Shown: positions 1 to 9,145 of the stretch, in pieces
How positions within the stretch are numbered: the stretch's first letter is position 1
How the letters are laid out: each line of letters starts with the position of its first letter
DNA from: Bacteroidales bacterium
Lineage (GTDB): Bacteria; Bacteroidota; Bacteroidia; Bacteroidales; UBA1715
Direction of reading: 5' to 3'
DNA length: 64,000 bases
Assembly: GCA_024402335.1 (NCBI GenBank)
Contig: JAKSTZ010000003.1
Coordinates: forward strand, 1-64,000
Translations under genes and position numbers: made by a program
Notes under the pieces: generated by a model
What the model was told of the DNA's origin: nothing
Database searches by the model: none
Seen by the model: the letters and a program-made list of their open reading frames with translations, nothing else

Positions 1-2091
1 TATAATATGGTAGGTTTCGTTATTCGTGTCAGAAACAAATTCTTGTATCTTGATTCTGTCATTTTCTTCAACTTCGCCTTCAACATAATCTTTACGAACA
101 ATGATTAATGGGTTGTTAGCTCCGGCATAGCGAACCATTTTTGATTCTTCATCATACATCCACATTGCAAGGTCCATACCATCCTTTTGTTCTCCGGCTG
201 CACCTGTTTGTTTCAAGGATTTAATAATGTGGGTACGAAGTTTGTCAAGGATTTCGCCTGCATGAATATCCGACATTGTCGGATCATTAATGATTTCGTT
301 CAATCCTGCGGTTCCAAGCATACTCATGAAAGCTCCCGGTACACCGTGGCCTGTACAGTCAGCTGCTACAGCTATCTTCCAGTTATTTTTACGACCGATC
401 CAATAGTAGTCACCGCTTACGATATCGCGAGGTTTGAACAAAATAAATTTGTGGTCAGTAAATAATTCTTCTACCAATTCAGGTTTTGGCAATATAGCCG
501 TTTGAATACGACTTGCATAATGGATACTATCCATGATACTTTCCTGTTGGATTTCGATTTGTTCTTTTTGTGCGGTAACTTCGTCTTTTTGTCTTTCTAT
601 TTCCGCTTTCTGTTGAGTGATTTCTTCGTTCTGCTTACTGATTTCATCGTTTTTGCTAGCCAATTGATCATTTTGCTCACGAATCTTTTTGTTCAATTTT
701 TGTGACTTCATGAACAAGTAGATTACGAAAATCAAGAATATCGCAATGATAATTGCAGCTCCGGTCATAATGCGGTTACGAAGTTGTAATGCATCTTGTT
801 CCTTCTGCATAAATGCTTGGCGTTCTTTTGCTTGAGCAATTTCTTTGTCCTTCATTTCTGAACCGAAACGTGCAGACAATTGATTCATCTGACGTAACAT
901 TTCTTGTCCACGAAGGGTGTCTTGCATAGTTACATATTTTTCATAGTGACGTAGTGCATTCTCGTAGTCTCCAAGTGAATCAAGCGTACAAGCAAAGTCT
1001 TTGAACCACATACATTCTTTTTCGTTGTAGTTTCCTTCTTTAATACGTGGATATTCTTTCAAGAAAAACTCTTTCGCTTTGTCGTATTGTCTCATTTTGT
1101 GATACATCAAAGCGTAGCCATTTTCTATGGCAATGATTTCCGCAAAATAATTTTTACGTAAGGCTATAGGATAAACTTTGTCGAAGCTTGCTTTTGCTTT
1201 ACTCCATTCTTGGGTCATGGTATATAAAAGTCCCATGTTTGTTGTATTCTTCGTTATGTTCAAAGAATCTTTCAAATCCTCATAGATCTTCTCTGCTTCG
1301 TTTCTATAGTAAAATGCAGAATCAAGATGCTGGTATTTTGTGATGACGTTTTTACGATTGTACCCGGCATATATTGCTGACATGTTTTGCATCACATTGG
1401 CAACTTCTCCCATATTGCCAAGTTCTTTTTGTACTTCAATAGCTTTTCTATCATATTCAAGAGAAAGGTCAAAACTTTCAAGTGTATAGTAGATACCAGC
1501 GATGTTAATCAAACACGTTCCAACACCAGATTTGAAGTCTATTTTCTCGAAATATTTACTTGCATCTTGATACGATTCAAGTGCTTCTTCATTTCTGGCA
1601 AGATTTTGGAAAATATTACCAGCTTGCAGATATCCAATAGCTATACCTCGGTCGTATTCCGCTTTTTTGCCGGCTTCAATAGCTTCTTTTGCAAAGGCCA
1701 ATCCTATGTCGTTTTTTCCGATAGAAAAGCATACACTTGCTGATTGTGTTAGAGCTTTGTTCAATCCAAGCCAAAAATTATGGCTTCTTGCCTCATCAGC
1801 AGCTTTTGTAAAATATGTCAAAGCAGAATCTTGAAGCCCCATTGCCAAATATAATTTGGCCGTAGCATGGTATGCTCCTGTAGATTGTTCATAAAGTTGC
1901 TCTTTTTGAGCATATTGTAATGCCTTATTGTAATAAAACAGGATAGAGTCAACATTTCCCACCGAGAAAAATGCTTCACCTTGTTTTATGTAGGACTCTG
2001 CTTTCTTTATTCTTGTAGAATCAATGCTTTGTGCAGTAGCAAAAAGACCGCATAATAACGCAAAAAATAATGTAGATATATTTCGTTTCAT
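1..2091 (-). CDS. TPR-repeat transmembrane sensor with SpoIIE/PP2C phosphatase domain (partial, C-terminus off the window)
   Basis: About 697 residues are visible. They read as a signal peptide (residues 1-20, ending near TAQS), a periplasmic array of TPR repeats (about 25-425), one membrane span (about 438-460), a charged Q/E/K coiled coil (about 461-505) and the start of a SpoIIE-type PP2C phosphatase domain with SRIQTAILP near 525, DYYWIG near 558 and the ADCTGHGVPGAFMS motif near 572-587. The C-terminal metal-binding part is cut by the window edge. Family knowledge: such proteins dephosphorylate Ser/Thr, usually on anti-sigma antagonist type partners. The target is unknown here and no STAS or anti-sigma gene lies nearby. 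The ATG at 2091 is preceded by a -7 box only six bases away. Confidence 0.88.
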   Translation of the reverse strand, partial: MKRNISTLFFALLCGLFATAQSIDSTRIKKAESYIKQGEAFFSVGNVDSILFYYNKALQYAQKEQLYEQSTGAYHATAKLYLAMGLQDSALTYFTKAADEARSHNFWLGLNKALTQSASVCFSIGKNDIGLAFAKEAIEAGKKAEYDRGIAIGYLQAGNIFQNLARNEEALESYQDASKYFEKIDFKSGVGTCLINIAGIYYTLESFDLSLEYDRKAIEVQKELGNMGEVANVMQNMSAIYAGYNRKNVITKYQHLDSAFYYRNEAEKIYEDLKDSLNITKNTTNMGLLYTMTQEWSKAKASFDKVYPIALRKNYFAEIIAIENGYALMYHKMRQYDKAKEFFLKEYPRIKEGNYNEKECMWFKDFACTLDSLGDYENALRHYEKYVTMQDTLRGQEMLRQMNQLSARFGSEMKDKEIAQAKERQAFMQKEQDALQLRNRIMTGAAIIIAIFLIFVIYLFMKSQKLNKKIREQNDQLASKNDEISKQNEEITQQKAEIERQKDEVTAQKEQIEIQQESIMDSIHYASRIQTAILPKPELVEELFTDHKFILFKPRDIVSGDYYWIGRKNNWKIAVAADCTGHGVPGAFMSMLGTAGLNEIINDPTMSDIHAGEILDKLRTHIIKSLKQTGAAGEQKDGMDLAMWMYDEESKMVRYAGANNPLIIVRKDYVEGEVEENDRIKIQEFVSDTNNETYHII

Positions 2092-2097
2092 AATGTA

Positions 2098-2105
2098 CAA
2101 AGATA
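2098..2105 (-). promoter_or_regulatory. -7 box TATCTTTG of the SpoIIE gene
   Basis: A perfect TAnnTTTG match on the minus strand, with only six bases (TACATT) between it and the ATG. Transcription should start at or next to the start codon, giving a leaderless or nearly leaderless mRNA. No good -33 TTTG is seen at the usual 19-base distance. Confidence 0.55.
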
Positions 2106-2252
2106 CTTTTTTTATAGTTAGTGTTACGGTAAAAACAAAATACATTTTAACAAATATATTAACAGAAAAGAGTCTGCTATACCCTCGTAGTGAAGAGATT
2201 TTTAGTGATTGAAAAAAACATAAAAAAACTGAACATTTTCCTAAAATATTTC

Positions 2253-2260
2253 TACTTTTG
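2253..2260 (+). promoter_or_regulatory. -7 box TACTTTTG of the ornithine aminotransferase gene
   Basis: A perfect match to the Bacteroidota -7 consensus TAnnTTTG, 46 bases before the ATG at 2307. The -33 region is weak (a TTTTC run near 2236-2240). Confidence 0.55.
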
Positions 2261-2306
2261 ACCCCAAATAAATTTAAGTTTAATCCATTAATTGATTGAA
2301 ACAATT

Positions 2307-3524
2307 ATGACTCCTCAAGATTACATGGACAGAGAGAATAAGTATGGAGCTCACAACTACCATCCACTCCCTGTTGTATTGGAAAAAGGTGAAGGTGTAT
2401 TTGTATGGGACGTTGAAGGAAAACGTTATTATGACTACCTTTCAGCTTATTCAGCAGTTAACCAAGGTCACTGTCATCCAAAAATCGTGAAAGCGATGGT
2501 TGACCAAGCTCAAAAAATAGCTTTAACTTCACGTGCTTTCTATAATGACGTTCTTGGTGAATATGAAGAATTCGCATCTAAATTCTTTGGATACGACAAA
2601 CTTCTTCCTATGAACACTGGTGCAGAAGGTGATGAAACTGCATTGAAATTAGCTCGTCGTTGGGGTGTTGTAAAAAAAGGTATTCCAAATGATGAAGTAA
2701 AAATCATTTGTTGTGAAGGTAACTTCCATGGTAGAACAATTTCTATCATTTCAATGTCTATCGATCCTGATTCTTATGCAAATTATGGTCCACTTACTCC
2801 AGGTTTTATAAAAGTTCCTTATGATGATGTTGAAGCTTTGGAAAAGGTTTTGGAAAAAGAAGGTGACAAAGTTGCAGGTTTCTTGGTAGAACCTATTCAA
2901 GGTGAAGCAGGTGTGTATGTTCCACATGATGGCTATTTGAAAAAATGCTATGACTTGTGTAAAAAACATAATGTGCTTTTCATTGCTGACGAAGTTCAAA
3001 CAGGTCTTGCTAGAACTGGTAAAATGCTTTGCTGCGACCACGAAGGTATTCGTCCTGATATCCTTATCTTAGGTAAAGCTATCAGTGGTGGTATGCTTCC
3101 AATTTCTGCAGTATTGGCTGACGACGAAATCATGTTGACAATTAAACCAGGTGAACACGGATCTACTTACGGTGGAAACCCAATCGCTGGTAAGGTTGCT
3201 ATTGCGGCTTTGTCTGTATTGAAAGAAGAAAAATTAGCAGAAAATGCAGAAAAATTAGGAAAACTTTTCCGTGACGAATTAAATTCTTTCGAACACCCAA
3301 TGAAAAAATTAGTTCGTGGTAAAGGTCTTTTGAATGCTGTTATTATTGAACCACATAATGGTAAAACAGCTTGGGATTTCTGCTTGGCTTTGAGAGACAA
3401 TGGCTTGTTGGCCAAACCAACTCACGAACATATTATCCGTTTTGCACCTCCTCTAGTAATTAATGAGGCTCAAATCAGAGAAAGTGTTGAAATTATCAAG
3501 AAGACATTCAAACAATTCGAATAG
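2307..3524 (+). CDS. rocD: Ornithine aminotransferase
   Basis: 405 residues, the usual length of bacterial ornithine-oxo-acid transaminase, a PLP-dependent class III aminotransferase in the cytoplasm. It converts ornithine and 2-oxoglutarate into glutamate semialdehyde and glutamate, linking arginine and proline metabolism. Visible motifs: [18 protein letters not shown] in the cofactor region, [12 protein letters not shown] (D228, pyridine-nitrogen contact) and LGKAISGG with the Schiff-base lysine K257. A TTG in frame at 2292 is possible, but the ATG at 2307 gives the family N-terminus. It stands alone, divergent from the SpoIIE gene, and is followed by a palindrome that may end its transcript. 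Acetylornithine aminotransferase (ArgD) is the main alternative, but overall sequence is RocD-like. Confidence 0.9.
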   Translation: MTPQDYMDRENKYGAHNYHPLPVVLEKGEGVFVWDVEGKRYYDYLSAYSAVNQGHCHPKIVKAMVDQAQKIALTSRAFYNDVLGEYEEFASKFFGYDKLLPMNTGAEGDETALKLARRWGVVKKGIPNDEVKIICCEGNFHGRTISIISMSIDPDSYANYGPLTPGFIKVPYDDVEALEKVLEKEGDKVAGFLVEPIQGEAGVYVPHDGYLKKCYDLCKKHNVLFIADEVQTGLARTGKMLCCDHEGIRPDILILGKAISGGMLPISAVLADDEIMLTIKPGEHGSTYGGNPIAGKVAIAALSVLKEEKLAENAEKLGKLFRDELNSFEHPMKKLVRGKGLLNAVIIEPHNGKTAWDFCLALRDNGLLAKPTHEHIIRFAPPLVINEAQIRESVEIIKKTFKQFE

Positions 3525-3555
3525 TTTTCGGTTAGAAATTTCTTAATATTACATT

Positions 3556-3582
3556 GTAGAGTCGCAAAAAATGCGACTCTAC
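3556..3582. repeat. GTAGAG palindrome, 11-bp perfect stem with A5 loop
   Basis: GTAGAGTCGCA, loop AAAAA, TGCGACTCTAC. It lies 31 bases after rocD and may work as its terminator, although the T tract behind it is interrupted. It shares the outer GTAGAG...CTCTAC arms and a CG step with the palindrome at 63719-63746, so it looks like one copy of a dispersed palindromic repeat family. Confidence 0.7.
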
Positions 3583-3709
3583 TTGTTTTATTTACATTGC
3601 AAGGTTGTGAAATCATTTCTGTATCAGCTGAATACTTGTTTTTGGAAAAAAGAGGTGCTTTTTTTGAAAAAATCTTAGTCAGATATTTTTTTTATTGAGA
3701 ATTTATATG

Positions 3710-3717
3710 TTATTTTG
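3710..3717 (+). promoter_or_regulatory. -7-like box TTATTTTG upstream of rpmB
   Basis: One mismatch to TAnnTTTG, 48 bases before the L28 start codon. It is the only reasonable promoter candidate for the rpmB-rpmG-DUF4295 operon. Confidence 0.4.
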
Positions 3718-3765
3718 CAACCCGATTTAAGAGGAATAGTATATAATAGCAAATAGTAGAATACA

Positions 3766-4008
3766 ATGTATAGAATTTGTCAAATTACAGGTAAAAGAGC
3801 AATGAGTGGCAATAATGTATCTCACTCAAATGCAAAAACGAGAAGAGTTTTCGATGTTAACTTGCTCGAAAAGAAATTCTATTTAGCAGAAGAAGACAGA
3901 TGGATTACCCTTCGTGTTTCAGCAAATGGATTAAGAACTATCAATAAAAAAGGCCTAAGCCAAGCTCTTAAGGATGCAAAAGCGAAAGGATATATTCAAA
4001 ACTATTAA
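3766..4008 (+). CDS. rpmB: Large ribosomal subunit protein bL28
   Basis: 80 residues with the L28 beginning [10 protein letters not shown], then NNVSHSN and the KTRRVF-NLLEKKF region. It is a small basic protein near the L1 side of the 50S subunit. The N-terminal Cys is only one of the zinc ligands found in some L28 forms, so this is a zinc-free type. It is the first gene of a tight plus-strand operon with L33, DUF4295 and FtsY, a block conserved across Bacteroidota. The start is the only ATG that fits. Confidence 0.96.
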   Translation: MYRICQITGKRAMSGNNVSHSNAKTRRVFDVNLLEKKFYLAEEDRWITLRVSANGLRTINKKGLSQALKDAKAKGYIQNY

Positions 4009-4019
4009 TACTTACAGCA

Positions 4020-4202
4020 ATGGCAAAGAAAGGTAATAGAGTTCAAGTAATTCTTGAGTGCACAGAACAAAAAGAAAGCGGTGTACCAGGAATGTCTCGT
4101 TATATCACAACGAAAAACCGTAAAAATGTTCCTGATAGAATGGAAATGAAAAAATACAATCCATATCTAAGAAAGGTAACTGTTCACAGAGAAATTAAAT
4201 AA
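4020..4202 (+). CDS. rpmG: Large ribosomal subunit protein bL33
   Basis: 60 residues, full length for bL33: [20 protein letters not shown], then [27 protein letters not shown]. The CxxC zinc pairs of the C+ form are absent apart from one Cys, so this is a zinc-independent L33. It starts 11 bases after the L28 stop and is followed after 15 bases by the DUF4295 gene. It sits at the E-site side of the 50S subunit. Confidence 0.96.
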   Translation: MAKKGNRVQVILECTEQKESGVPGMSRYITTKNRKNVPDRMEMKKYNPYLRKVTVHREIK

Positions 4203-4217
4203 TACTAAGACTAAGTT

Positions 4218-4373
4218 ATGGCAAAGAAAGTAGTTGCAACCCTTCAAAAAGGTGCTGGTAAAGAGTTTACAAAGGTTATCAAATCTGTAAAGTCTGAAAA
4301 AACAGGTGCTTATGTTTTCACTGAAGAAATAGTTCCTAATTCTGAAGTTCAAGCATATTTGAGCAAAAAATAG
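4218..4373 (+). CDS. DUF4295 small basic protein of the rpmB-rpmG-ftsY operon
   Basis: 51 residues, MAKKVVATLQKGAGKEFTKV at the N-terminus and ending AYLSKK. I recognise it as the short lysine-rich DUF4295 protein found between rpmG and ftsY in Bacteroidota. Its function is not established. The size, charge and place in a ribosomal operon suggest a ribosome-associated factor, which is inference. It is followed within 30 bases by a strong terminator. Confidence 0.88.
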   Translation: MAKKVVATLQKGAGKEFTKVIKSVKSEKTGAYVFTEEIVPNSEVQAYLSKK

Positions 4374-4400
4374 TTTTCTCATACATATTAAATATACAAA

Positions 4401-4430
4401 AGGCCTTGTCATTATTGATAAGGCTTTTTT
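4401..4430 (+). terminator. Intrinsic terminator after DUF4295
   Basis: Stem GCCTTGTCA (4403-4411) with TGATAAGGC (4416-4424), one G-T pair, loop TTAT, then a run of six T. It should separate the ribosomal genes from ftsY. Confidence 0.8.
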
Positions 4431-4475
4431 GTGTGTGTATCTTATTTTTTGTACATTGCAAAAAAATAAAAACTG

Positions 4476-5423
4476 ATGGGCTTATTTGATTTTTTTAGAA
4501 GCAACAAAAAAGAATCTCTTGATAAAGGTTTGGAGAAGACCAAAGAGTCTGTGTTAATGAAAATTGCACGCTCTATTGCTGGTAAATCCAAAGTTGATGA
4601 TGAGGTTCTTGATAATTTGGAAGAAATTCTCATAACTTCTGATGTGGGAGTAGAAACAACTCTTCGTATAATAGAACGAATAGAGAAACGTGTTGCTCGT
4701 GATAAGTTTATTGGTACAGATGAACTACAAAGAATACTTCGTGAAGAAATAATGGGCTTATTGGCAGAAAACGACAACGAAGTATCGGAAAATTTTCTTG
4801 AAGTAAAAAATAAACCCTACGTCATTATGGTTGTTGGTGTTAATGGCGTTGGAAAAACTACAACTATTGGTAAACTTGCTGCAAAATTTACGGCAGCTGG
4901 TAAAAAAGTGTATCTTGGCGCAGCTGACACTTTCCGTGCGGCAGCTATAGAACAATTGGAAGTTTGGGCTCAACGTGTAAATGTTCCTCTTGTTAAACAA
5001 CAAATGGGTTCGGATCCTGCTTCTGTTGCTTTTGATACTTTAAATTCTGCGATAGCTAATAGTGCGGATGTCGTTATAATTGATACGGCAGGGCGTTTAC
5101 ATAATAAAGTGAATTTGATGAATGAGCTAACGAAGATAAAACGTGTTATGCAAAAACTAATTCCAGATGCTCCTCATGAAATTCTTCTTGTCCTAGATGC
5201 TTCTACAGGACAAAATGCTTTTGAACAAGCGAAACAATTTACAAAAGCGACAGAAGTGAATGCTTTGGCGCTTACAAAATTGGATGGCACGGCTAAAGGT
5301 GGTGTTGTTATAGGCATCTCTGACCAATTTAAAATACCTGTAAAATATATTGGTGTTGGTGAAGGTGTTGATGATTTACAATTCTTCAATAAGAAAGATT
5401 TTATTGATTCTTTGTTTGAATAG
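4476..5423 (+). CDS. ftsY: Signal recognition particle receptor FtsY
   Basis: 315 residues, a short FtsY without the long acidic A domain of enterobacteria. It has an N-terminal four-helix N domain (about 20-100) and an SRP-type GTPase domain with P-loop GVNGVGKT (121-128), the DTFRAAAIEQLEVW insertion-box region, DTAGR (203-207) and TKLDGTAKGG (about 267-276). It docks ribosome-SRP complexes at the inner membrane and cycles GTP with Ffh. The N-terminal MGLFDFF is a typical amphipathic membrane-contact start. It follows the terminator at 4401, so it must have its own promoter or depend on read-through. The small unknown gene 5435-5719 follows after 11 bases. Confidence 0.97.
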   Translation: MGLFDFFRSNKKESLDKGLEKTKESVLMKIARSIAGKSKVDDEVLDNLEEILITSDVGVETTLRIIERIEKRVARDKFIGTDELQRILREEIMGLLAENDNEVSENFLEVKNKPYVIMVVGVNGVGKTTTIGKLAAKFTAAGKKVYLGAADTFRAAAIEQLEVWAQRVNVPLVKQQMGSDPASVAFDTLNSAIANSADVVIIDTAGRLHNKVNLMNELTKIKRVMQKLIPDAPHEILLVLDASTGQNAFEQAKQFTKATEVNALALTKLDGTAKGGVVIGISDQFKIPVKYIGVGEGVDDLQFFNKKDFIDSLFE

Positions 5424-5434
5424 TCTTTAATGCT

Positions 5435-5719
5435 ATGGAAGAAATGTTGCTCTCACCAGAAACGTGTATGCAGTTTCTGATTTGGTCTTATTATTATCAT
5501 AATATAATTCCTGAAAAAAATATAAGTTTTGCTTCTTATAAAAAATTCTCGCAAGCTGATGTGGTTCGTTTGGATGAACTTAAAAATACTTTGTTTTTAA
5601 GTTATGAGGAACAATCAATTCGTAATGCTTGTGCACAATTTCGTCAGGCTAAACTTCAAAACGAACCTTGTCCATATACTCAACTACAGTTGGATTCAAT
5701 GTTCGCGTCAGAATTATAG
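5435..5719 (+). CDS. Small hypothetical protein between ftsY and a cation-efflux gene
   Basis: 94 residues, no family recognised. It is mixed-charge and soluble, with aromatic stretches (WSYYYHN near 18-24) and no signal peptide or membrane span. Gaps of 11 bases to ftsY and 6 bases to the transporter make co-transcription likely, and codon choice is like its neighbours, so it is probably a true gene. Nothing in the sequence points to a function. Confidence 0.6.
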   Translation: MEEMLLSPETCMQFLIWSYYYHNIIPEKNISFASYKKFSQADVVRLDELKNTLFLSYEEQSIRNACAQFRQAKLQNEPCPYTQLQLDSMFASEL

Positions 5720-5725
5720 TATTGT

Positions 5726-6631
5726 ATGGACAATCTTGAAAAAAGGGAGAAAAGAATAACTACCGTGACCGTTGTAGGTTTGGTGGTGAATGTCTTTTTA
5801 TCTATTTTTAAAGTAGTTGCAGGTATATTTGGACATAGTGCAGCTATGCTTGCTGATGGTGTGCATTCTGTTTCAGATTTTGTATCGGATATAGTTGTCT
5901 TGGTTTTTGTTAAGATTTCTTCAAAAGGTGTTGATGAAGATCATGATTACGGACATGGTAAGTTTGAAACCTTGGCTTCCCTTTGCATTAGCATTTTGTT
6001 GTTTTTTGTTTCCGTGGAATTACTTCTATCTGGTGCAAATCTGATAATAGATTATTTTCATGGAAAGTCTCTAGAAACTCCACGATATATAGCGTTAATT
6101 ATGGCAGTAGTCTCTATTGTTGTAAAAGAGTTGCTGTTTCAATATACTGCTCATGTGGGAAAATCGGTGGATAGTTCTGTAGTTGTTGCTAATGCATGGC
6201 ATCATCGCACAGATGCTCTTTCCTCTGTCGCTTCAGCATTGGGTATTGCAGGAACAATCTTTTTAGGAGAGAAATGGTGTGTGTTGGATCCAATAGTTTG
6301 TTGCTGTATTAGTGTGTTTATTTTTTATGTTGCCGTTACAATGGCTTTACCTTCTTTGCATGAGTTATTGGAAAGCTCTTTACCAAAGGAAGTTGAAGAC
6401 GAAATGTGTGGATTTATTATGTCGGTGGAAGGTGTTGAAAATGTACACGGCATGAAAACTCGCAAAAGTGGTCCTGTGATTATAGTGGAGGCTCATATAG
6501 TTGTAAAACCACATTTGTCTATTGTGCAGGCACACGATATCGCAACGAAAACAGAAAAAAAATTACGAAAAGAATACGGTTCTAATATGCATGTGAATTT
6601 ACATGTTGAACCTTCTGAAGATGCAGAATAA
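5726..6631 (+). CDS. Cation diffusion facilitator family metal transporter
   Basis: 301 residues, six predicted membrane spans followed by a cytoplasmic ferredoxin-like domain from about 215. The metal site is visible: HSVSDFVSD with an upstream Asp in the second span (about 41-54), and H159-H-R-T-D163 in the fifth span. A His-bearing DEDHDYGHGKFE loop lies between spans 2 and 3. The family exchanges protons for Zn, Fe, Mn or Cd at the inner membrane. The D...D/H...D pattern is of the FieF/ZitB type, but the metal cannot be told from sequence alone. It ends at a bidirectional terminator shared with the convergent fumarase gene. Confidence 0.9.
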   Translation: MDNLEKREKRITTVTVVGLVVNVFLSIFKVVAGIFGHSAAMLADGVHSVSDFVSDIVVLVFVKISSKGVDEDHDYGHGKFETLASLCISILLFFVSVELLLSGANLIIDYFHGKSLETPRYIALIMAVVSIVVKELLFQYTAHVGKSVDSSVVVANAWHHRTDALSSVASALGIAGTIFLGEKWCVLDPIVCCCISVFIFYVAVTMALPSLHELLESSLPKEVEDEMCGFIMSVEGVENVHGMKTRKSGPVIIVEAHIVVKPHLSIVQAHDIATKTEKKLRKEYGSNMHVNLHVEPSEDAE

Positions 6632-6663
6632 AAAAAGCCTCAATTAAAAATTGAGGCTTTTTT
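6631..6663. terminator. Bidirectional terminator between the cation transporter and fumarase
   Basis: A 15-bp perfect inverted repeat (AAAAAAGCCTCAATT, loop AAA, AATTGAGGCTTTTTT) between convergent genes. It starts right at the transporter stop and has a T run in both directions. Confidence 0.92.
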
Positions 6664-6682
6664 GTGATTTGAATTGTATAGG

Positions 6683-8317
6683 CTAAGCTTTACAATTGCA
6701 TGGTTTTAGTTGTTTAAAGAAATCGTTTCCTTTGTCGTCAACAAGAATGAATGCAGGGAAATTTTCTACTTCAATTTTCCATATAGCTTCCATACCTAGT
6801 TCTGGGTATTCAACGCATTCTATTGATTTAATATTGTTTTGAGCTAAGATAGCAGCAGGACCACCAATAGAACCTAAATAGAAACCGCCATGTTTCTTAC
6901 AAGCATCTGTAACGCATTGTGCACGATTTCCTTTTGCCAACATGATTAAAGAACCTCCATGATCTTGGAATTCGTCAACGTATGGGTCCATACGGCCAGC
7001 TGTTGTTGGGCCCATTGAACCACATGCCATACCTGCTGGAGTTTTTGCAGGACCAGCATAGTAGATAGGATGATCTTTTATGTATTGTGGTAGGTCTTCT
7101 CCTGCATCTAAGCGAGCTTTTAATTTTGCGTGGGCAATATCACGACCAACGATAATAGTTCCGTTTAAGCTTAAACGAGTGGAAACAGGATATTTTGTTA
7201 ATTCTTTTAGAATATCTGCCATAGGTTGGTTTAGGTTGATTTTTACAGCATCACCTTCACCTGCTTGACGCAATTCTGCTGGAATTAATTCTCCAGGATT
7301 ATCATCCATTTTTTCTATCCAAATACCTTTTTCGTTGATTTTACATTTTATGTTACGGTCTGCAGAACAGCTTACACCTAAACCAATAGGGCAACTTGCT
7401 CCGTGGCGTGGCAAACGAATGATTCTAATATCGTGAGCCATGTATTTACCGCCGAATTGAGCACCTAATCCAATGTTGTGCGCTTCTTTTAATACTTGTT
7501 TTTCCAATTCAACATCGCGGAATGCACGACCATATTCGTTTCCTGTAGTTGGAAGTTCGTCGTAATAGTGTGTAGATGCTAATTTTACAGTTAACAAGTT
7601 CTTCTCTGCTGATGTACCACCAATAACAAAAGCGATGTGGTATGGAGGACAAGCTGCTGTACCCAATGTTTTCATTTTTTCAATTAGGAAAGGTACTAAA
7701 GTGTCTGGATTTTGGATACGAGCTTTTGTTTCTTGGTACAAATATGTTTTGTTTGCAGAACCACCACCTTTAGTCACGCATAGGAATTTGTATTCCATAC
7801 CTTCTGTAGCTTCAATGTCGATTTGTGCAGGAAGATTACATTTTGTATTGACTTCATCGTACATTGTAAGAGGTGCGTTTTGTGAATAACGAAGATTTTC
7901 TTCTGTATATGTCTTGAAAACACCTAGAGAAAGAGCTTCCTCGTCACAGAAACCTGTCCATACTTGTTGTCCTTTTTCTCCGTGGATAATTGCTGTACCT
8001 GTATCTTGGCAAAGTGGTAGTTGTCCTTTTGCTGCAACTTCGGCATTGCGAAGGAATGTAAGTGCTACATATTTATCGTTGGCACTTGCTTCAGGATCAG
8101 TTAATATCTTTGCTACTTGTTCATTGTGTGAACGACGAAGTAAGAAGGATACATCACGGAAAGCAGCATTTGCCATTGCTGTCAAACCTTCTTTTTCTAC
8201 TTTTAGAATTTTATGTCCTTCGAATTCTCCAACAGATACATATTTGTCGGTTAGTAAATAATATTCCGTCTTGTCTTCACCAAGAGGGAACATTGGTTGA
8301 TAATGAAATTCTGCCAT
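6683..8317 (-). CDS. Fumarate hydratase, class I (4Fe-4S)
   Basis: 544 residues, the size of the single-chain class I enzymes FumA/FumB with fused alpha and beta parts. It interconverts fumarate and malate in the cytosol. Visible cluster and active-site signatures include [12 protein letters not shown] near 101-112, [16 protein letters not shown]-type segment [16 protein letters not shown] near 305-320, and the C-terminal beta part with [13 protein letters not shown] and SIGGPAA. Oxygen sensitivity is expected, which fits an anaerobe. It lies downstream of the cupin and lipoprotein genes, 26 bases after the lipoprotein stop, and ends at the shared terminator. Confidence 0.95.
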   Translation of the reverse strand: MAEFHYQPMFPLGEDKTEYYLLTDKYVSVGEFEGHKILKVEKEGLTAMANAAFRDVSFLLRRSHNEQVAKILTDPEASANDKYVALTFLRNAEVAAKGQLPLCQDTGTAIIHGEKGQQVWTGFCDEEALSLGVFKTYTEENLRYSQNAPLTMYDEVNTKCNLPAQIDIEATEGMEYKFLCVTKGGGSANKTYLYQETKARIQNPDTLVPFLIEKMKTLGTAACPPYHIAFVIGGTSAEKNLLTVKLASTHYYDELPTTGNEYGRAFRDVELEKQVLKEAHNIGLGAQFGGKYMAHDIRIIRLPRHGASCPIGLGVSCSADRNIKCKINEKGIWIEKMDDNPGELIPAELRQAGEGDAVKINLNQPMADILKELTKYPVSTRLSLNGTIIVGRDIAHAKLKARLDAGEDLPQYIKDHPIYYAGPAKTPAGMACGSMGPTTAGRMDPYVDEFQDHGGSLIMLAKGNRAQCVTDACKKHGGFYLGSIGGPAAILAQNNIKSIECVEYPELGMEAIWKIEVENFPAFILVDDKGNDFFKQLKPCNCKA

Positions 8318-8330
8318 TGTGTTAATTTAT

Positions 8331-8360
8331 ATTTAATTTTTATTTAATTTTTATTTAATC
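8331..8360. repeat. 11-bp AT tandem repeat, about 2.7 copies
   Basis: ATTTAATTTTT is repeated head to tail at 8331 and 8342, with a partial third copy from 8353. The repeat covers the last codons of the lipoprotein gene and the gap before fumarase. Loss or gain of a unit would change the lipoprotein end by three or four residues. Confidence 0.7.
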
Positions 8361-9144
8361 GAACGTTTACTCCCATTGAGAAATGGAAAAATGTTGTATT
8401 TATATAGTTAGGGTTGCAGGAGTTATTTTTTGCGTTATCGTATGACTCTGTATAAATTGGTGACGAAAAGCCTGCTTTTGCAACAAACCGCACACGTTCC
8501 GAGCCTGCCCGTATGAAGGCGATAGGCTCTATATGAAACATGGTGAATTTTTCAGTATCAGGATGAGAATGAGAATATCCCTGTTCTTCCCAAGTATAGG
8601 AATGAAATGTTGGCGCAAAACGAACACCTAATCCTAAGTCGCAGTATTTAAATGTAAATCCTGTGTTTATTTGAGCGAAAGGTGAGAAATATTTAGAATC
8701 GTATTCTTGTTTTTTCTTTGATTTTGAATCATCAACGTCAGTCGCGTGACAATATCCTAATCCTAAAAATGCTTCTGTCTTGAACCTTTCAGAATTAAAC
8801 ATGTTATAATAACCTATTCCTAATTCATAGGTGCGGTTGTTGAATTTACCGTAGTTTGTAAGATCAGCAAGTGCCGAAGAATCTTTATCTTTTGACGTGT
8901 ATATGTCATAATAGTTCGTGAAATTCCCGTATGAGAAATTCATATTGCCCATTGCTGCGATATGGTCGCTATATGCAATGTCTGCTGAAAGTTGTAGGCT
9001 ATTAGTGGTGAGTGAAGCTTCTGCTTGAAGTTCTCCTTTCTTACTCAATAATGGTGTGTTTCCTGCACTTGGAATGTACATGGAAGAACAACTTGCCAAC
9101 AGGGAAGCGATTCCGATACTTGCAACAAAAACTAATCTTTTCAT
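8344..9144 (-). CDS. Predicted outer-membrane lipoprotein, beta-barrel-like
   Basis: 266 residues with a lipoprotein signal ending LLASC (lipidated Cys19). The rest alternates hydrophobic and polar residues (ELGIGYYNMF, AFLGLGYCHA, FKYCDLGLGVRFAP), the pattern of outer-membrane beta strands, and resembles small barrel-like lipoproteins common in Bacteroidales. No enzyme motif is seen. It begins one base after the cupin stop codon (TAA-G-ATG), so the two are co-translated. Its role is unknown; outer-membrane location is inferred. Its last codons lie in the 11-bp tandem repeat. Confidence 0.75.
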   Translation of the reverse strand: MKRLVFVASIGIASLLASCSSMYIPSAGNTPLLSKKGELQAEASLTTNSLQLSADIAYSDHIAAMGNMNFSYGNFTNYYDIYTSKDKDSSALADLTNYGKFNNRTYELGIGYYNMFNSERFKTEAFLGLGYCHATDVDDSKSKKKQEYDSKYFSPFAQINTGFTFKYCDLGLGVRFAPTFHSYTWEEQGYSHSHPDTEKFTMFHIEPIAFIRAGSERVRFVAKAGFSSPIYTESYDNAKNNSCNPNYINTTFFHFSMGVNVRLNKN

Positions 9145-9145
9145 C

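Noticed and set aside
187..2212. Several plus-strand open frames opposite the SpoIIE gene
   Set aside because: They are shadows of the minus-strand TPR/SpoIIE frame; their translations show no family pattern and a much poorer codon choice.
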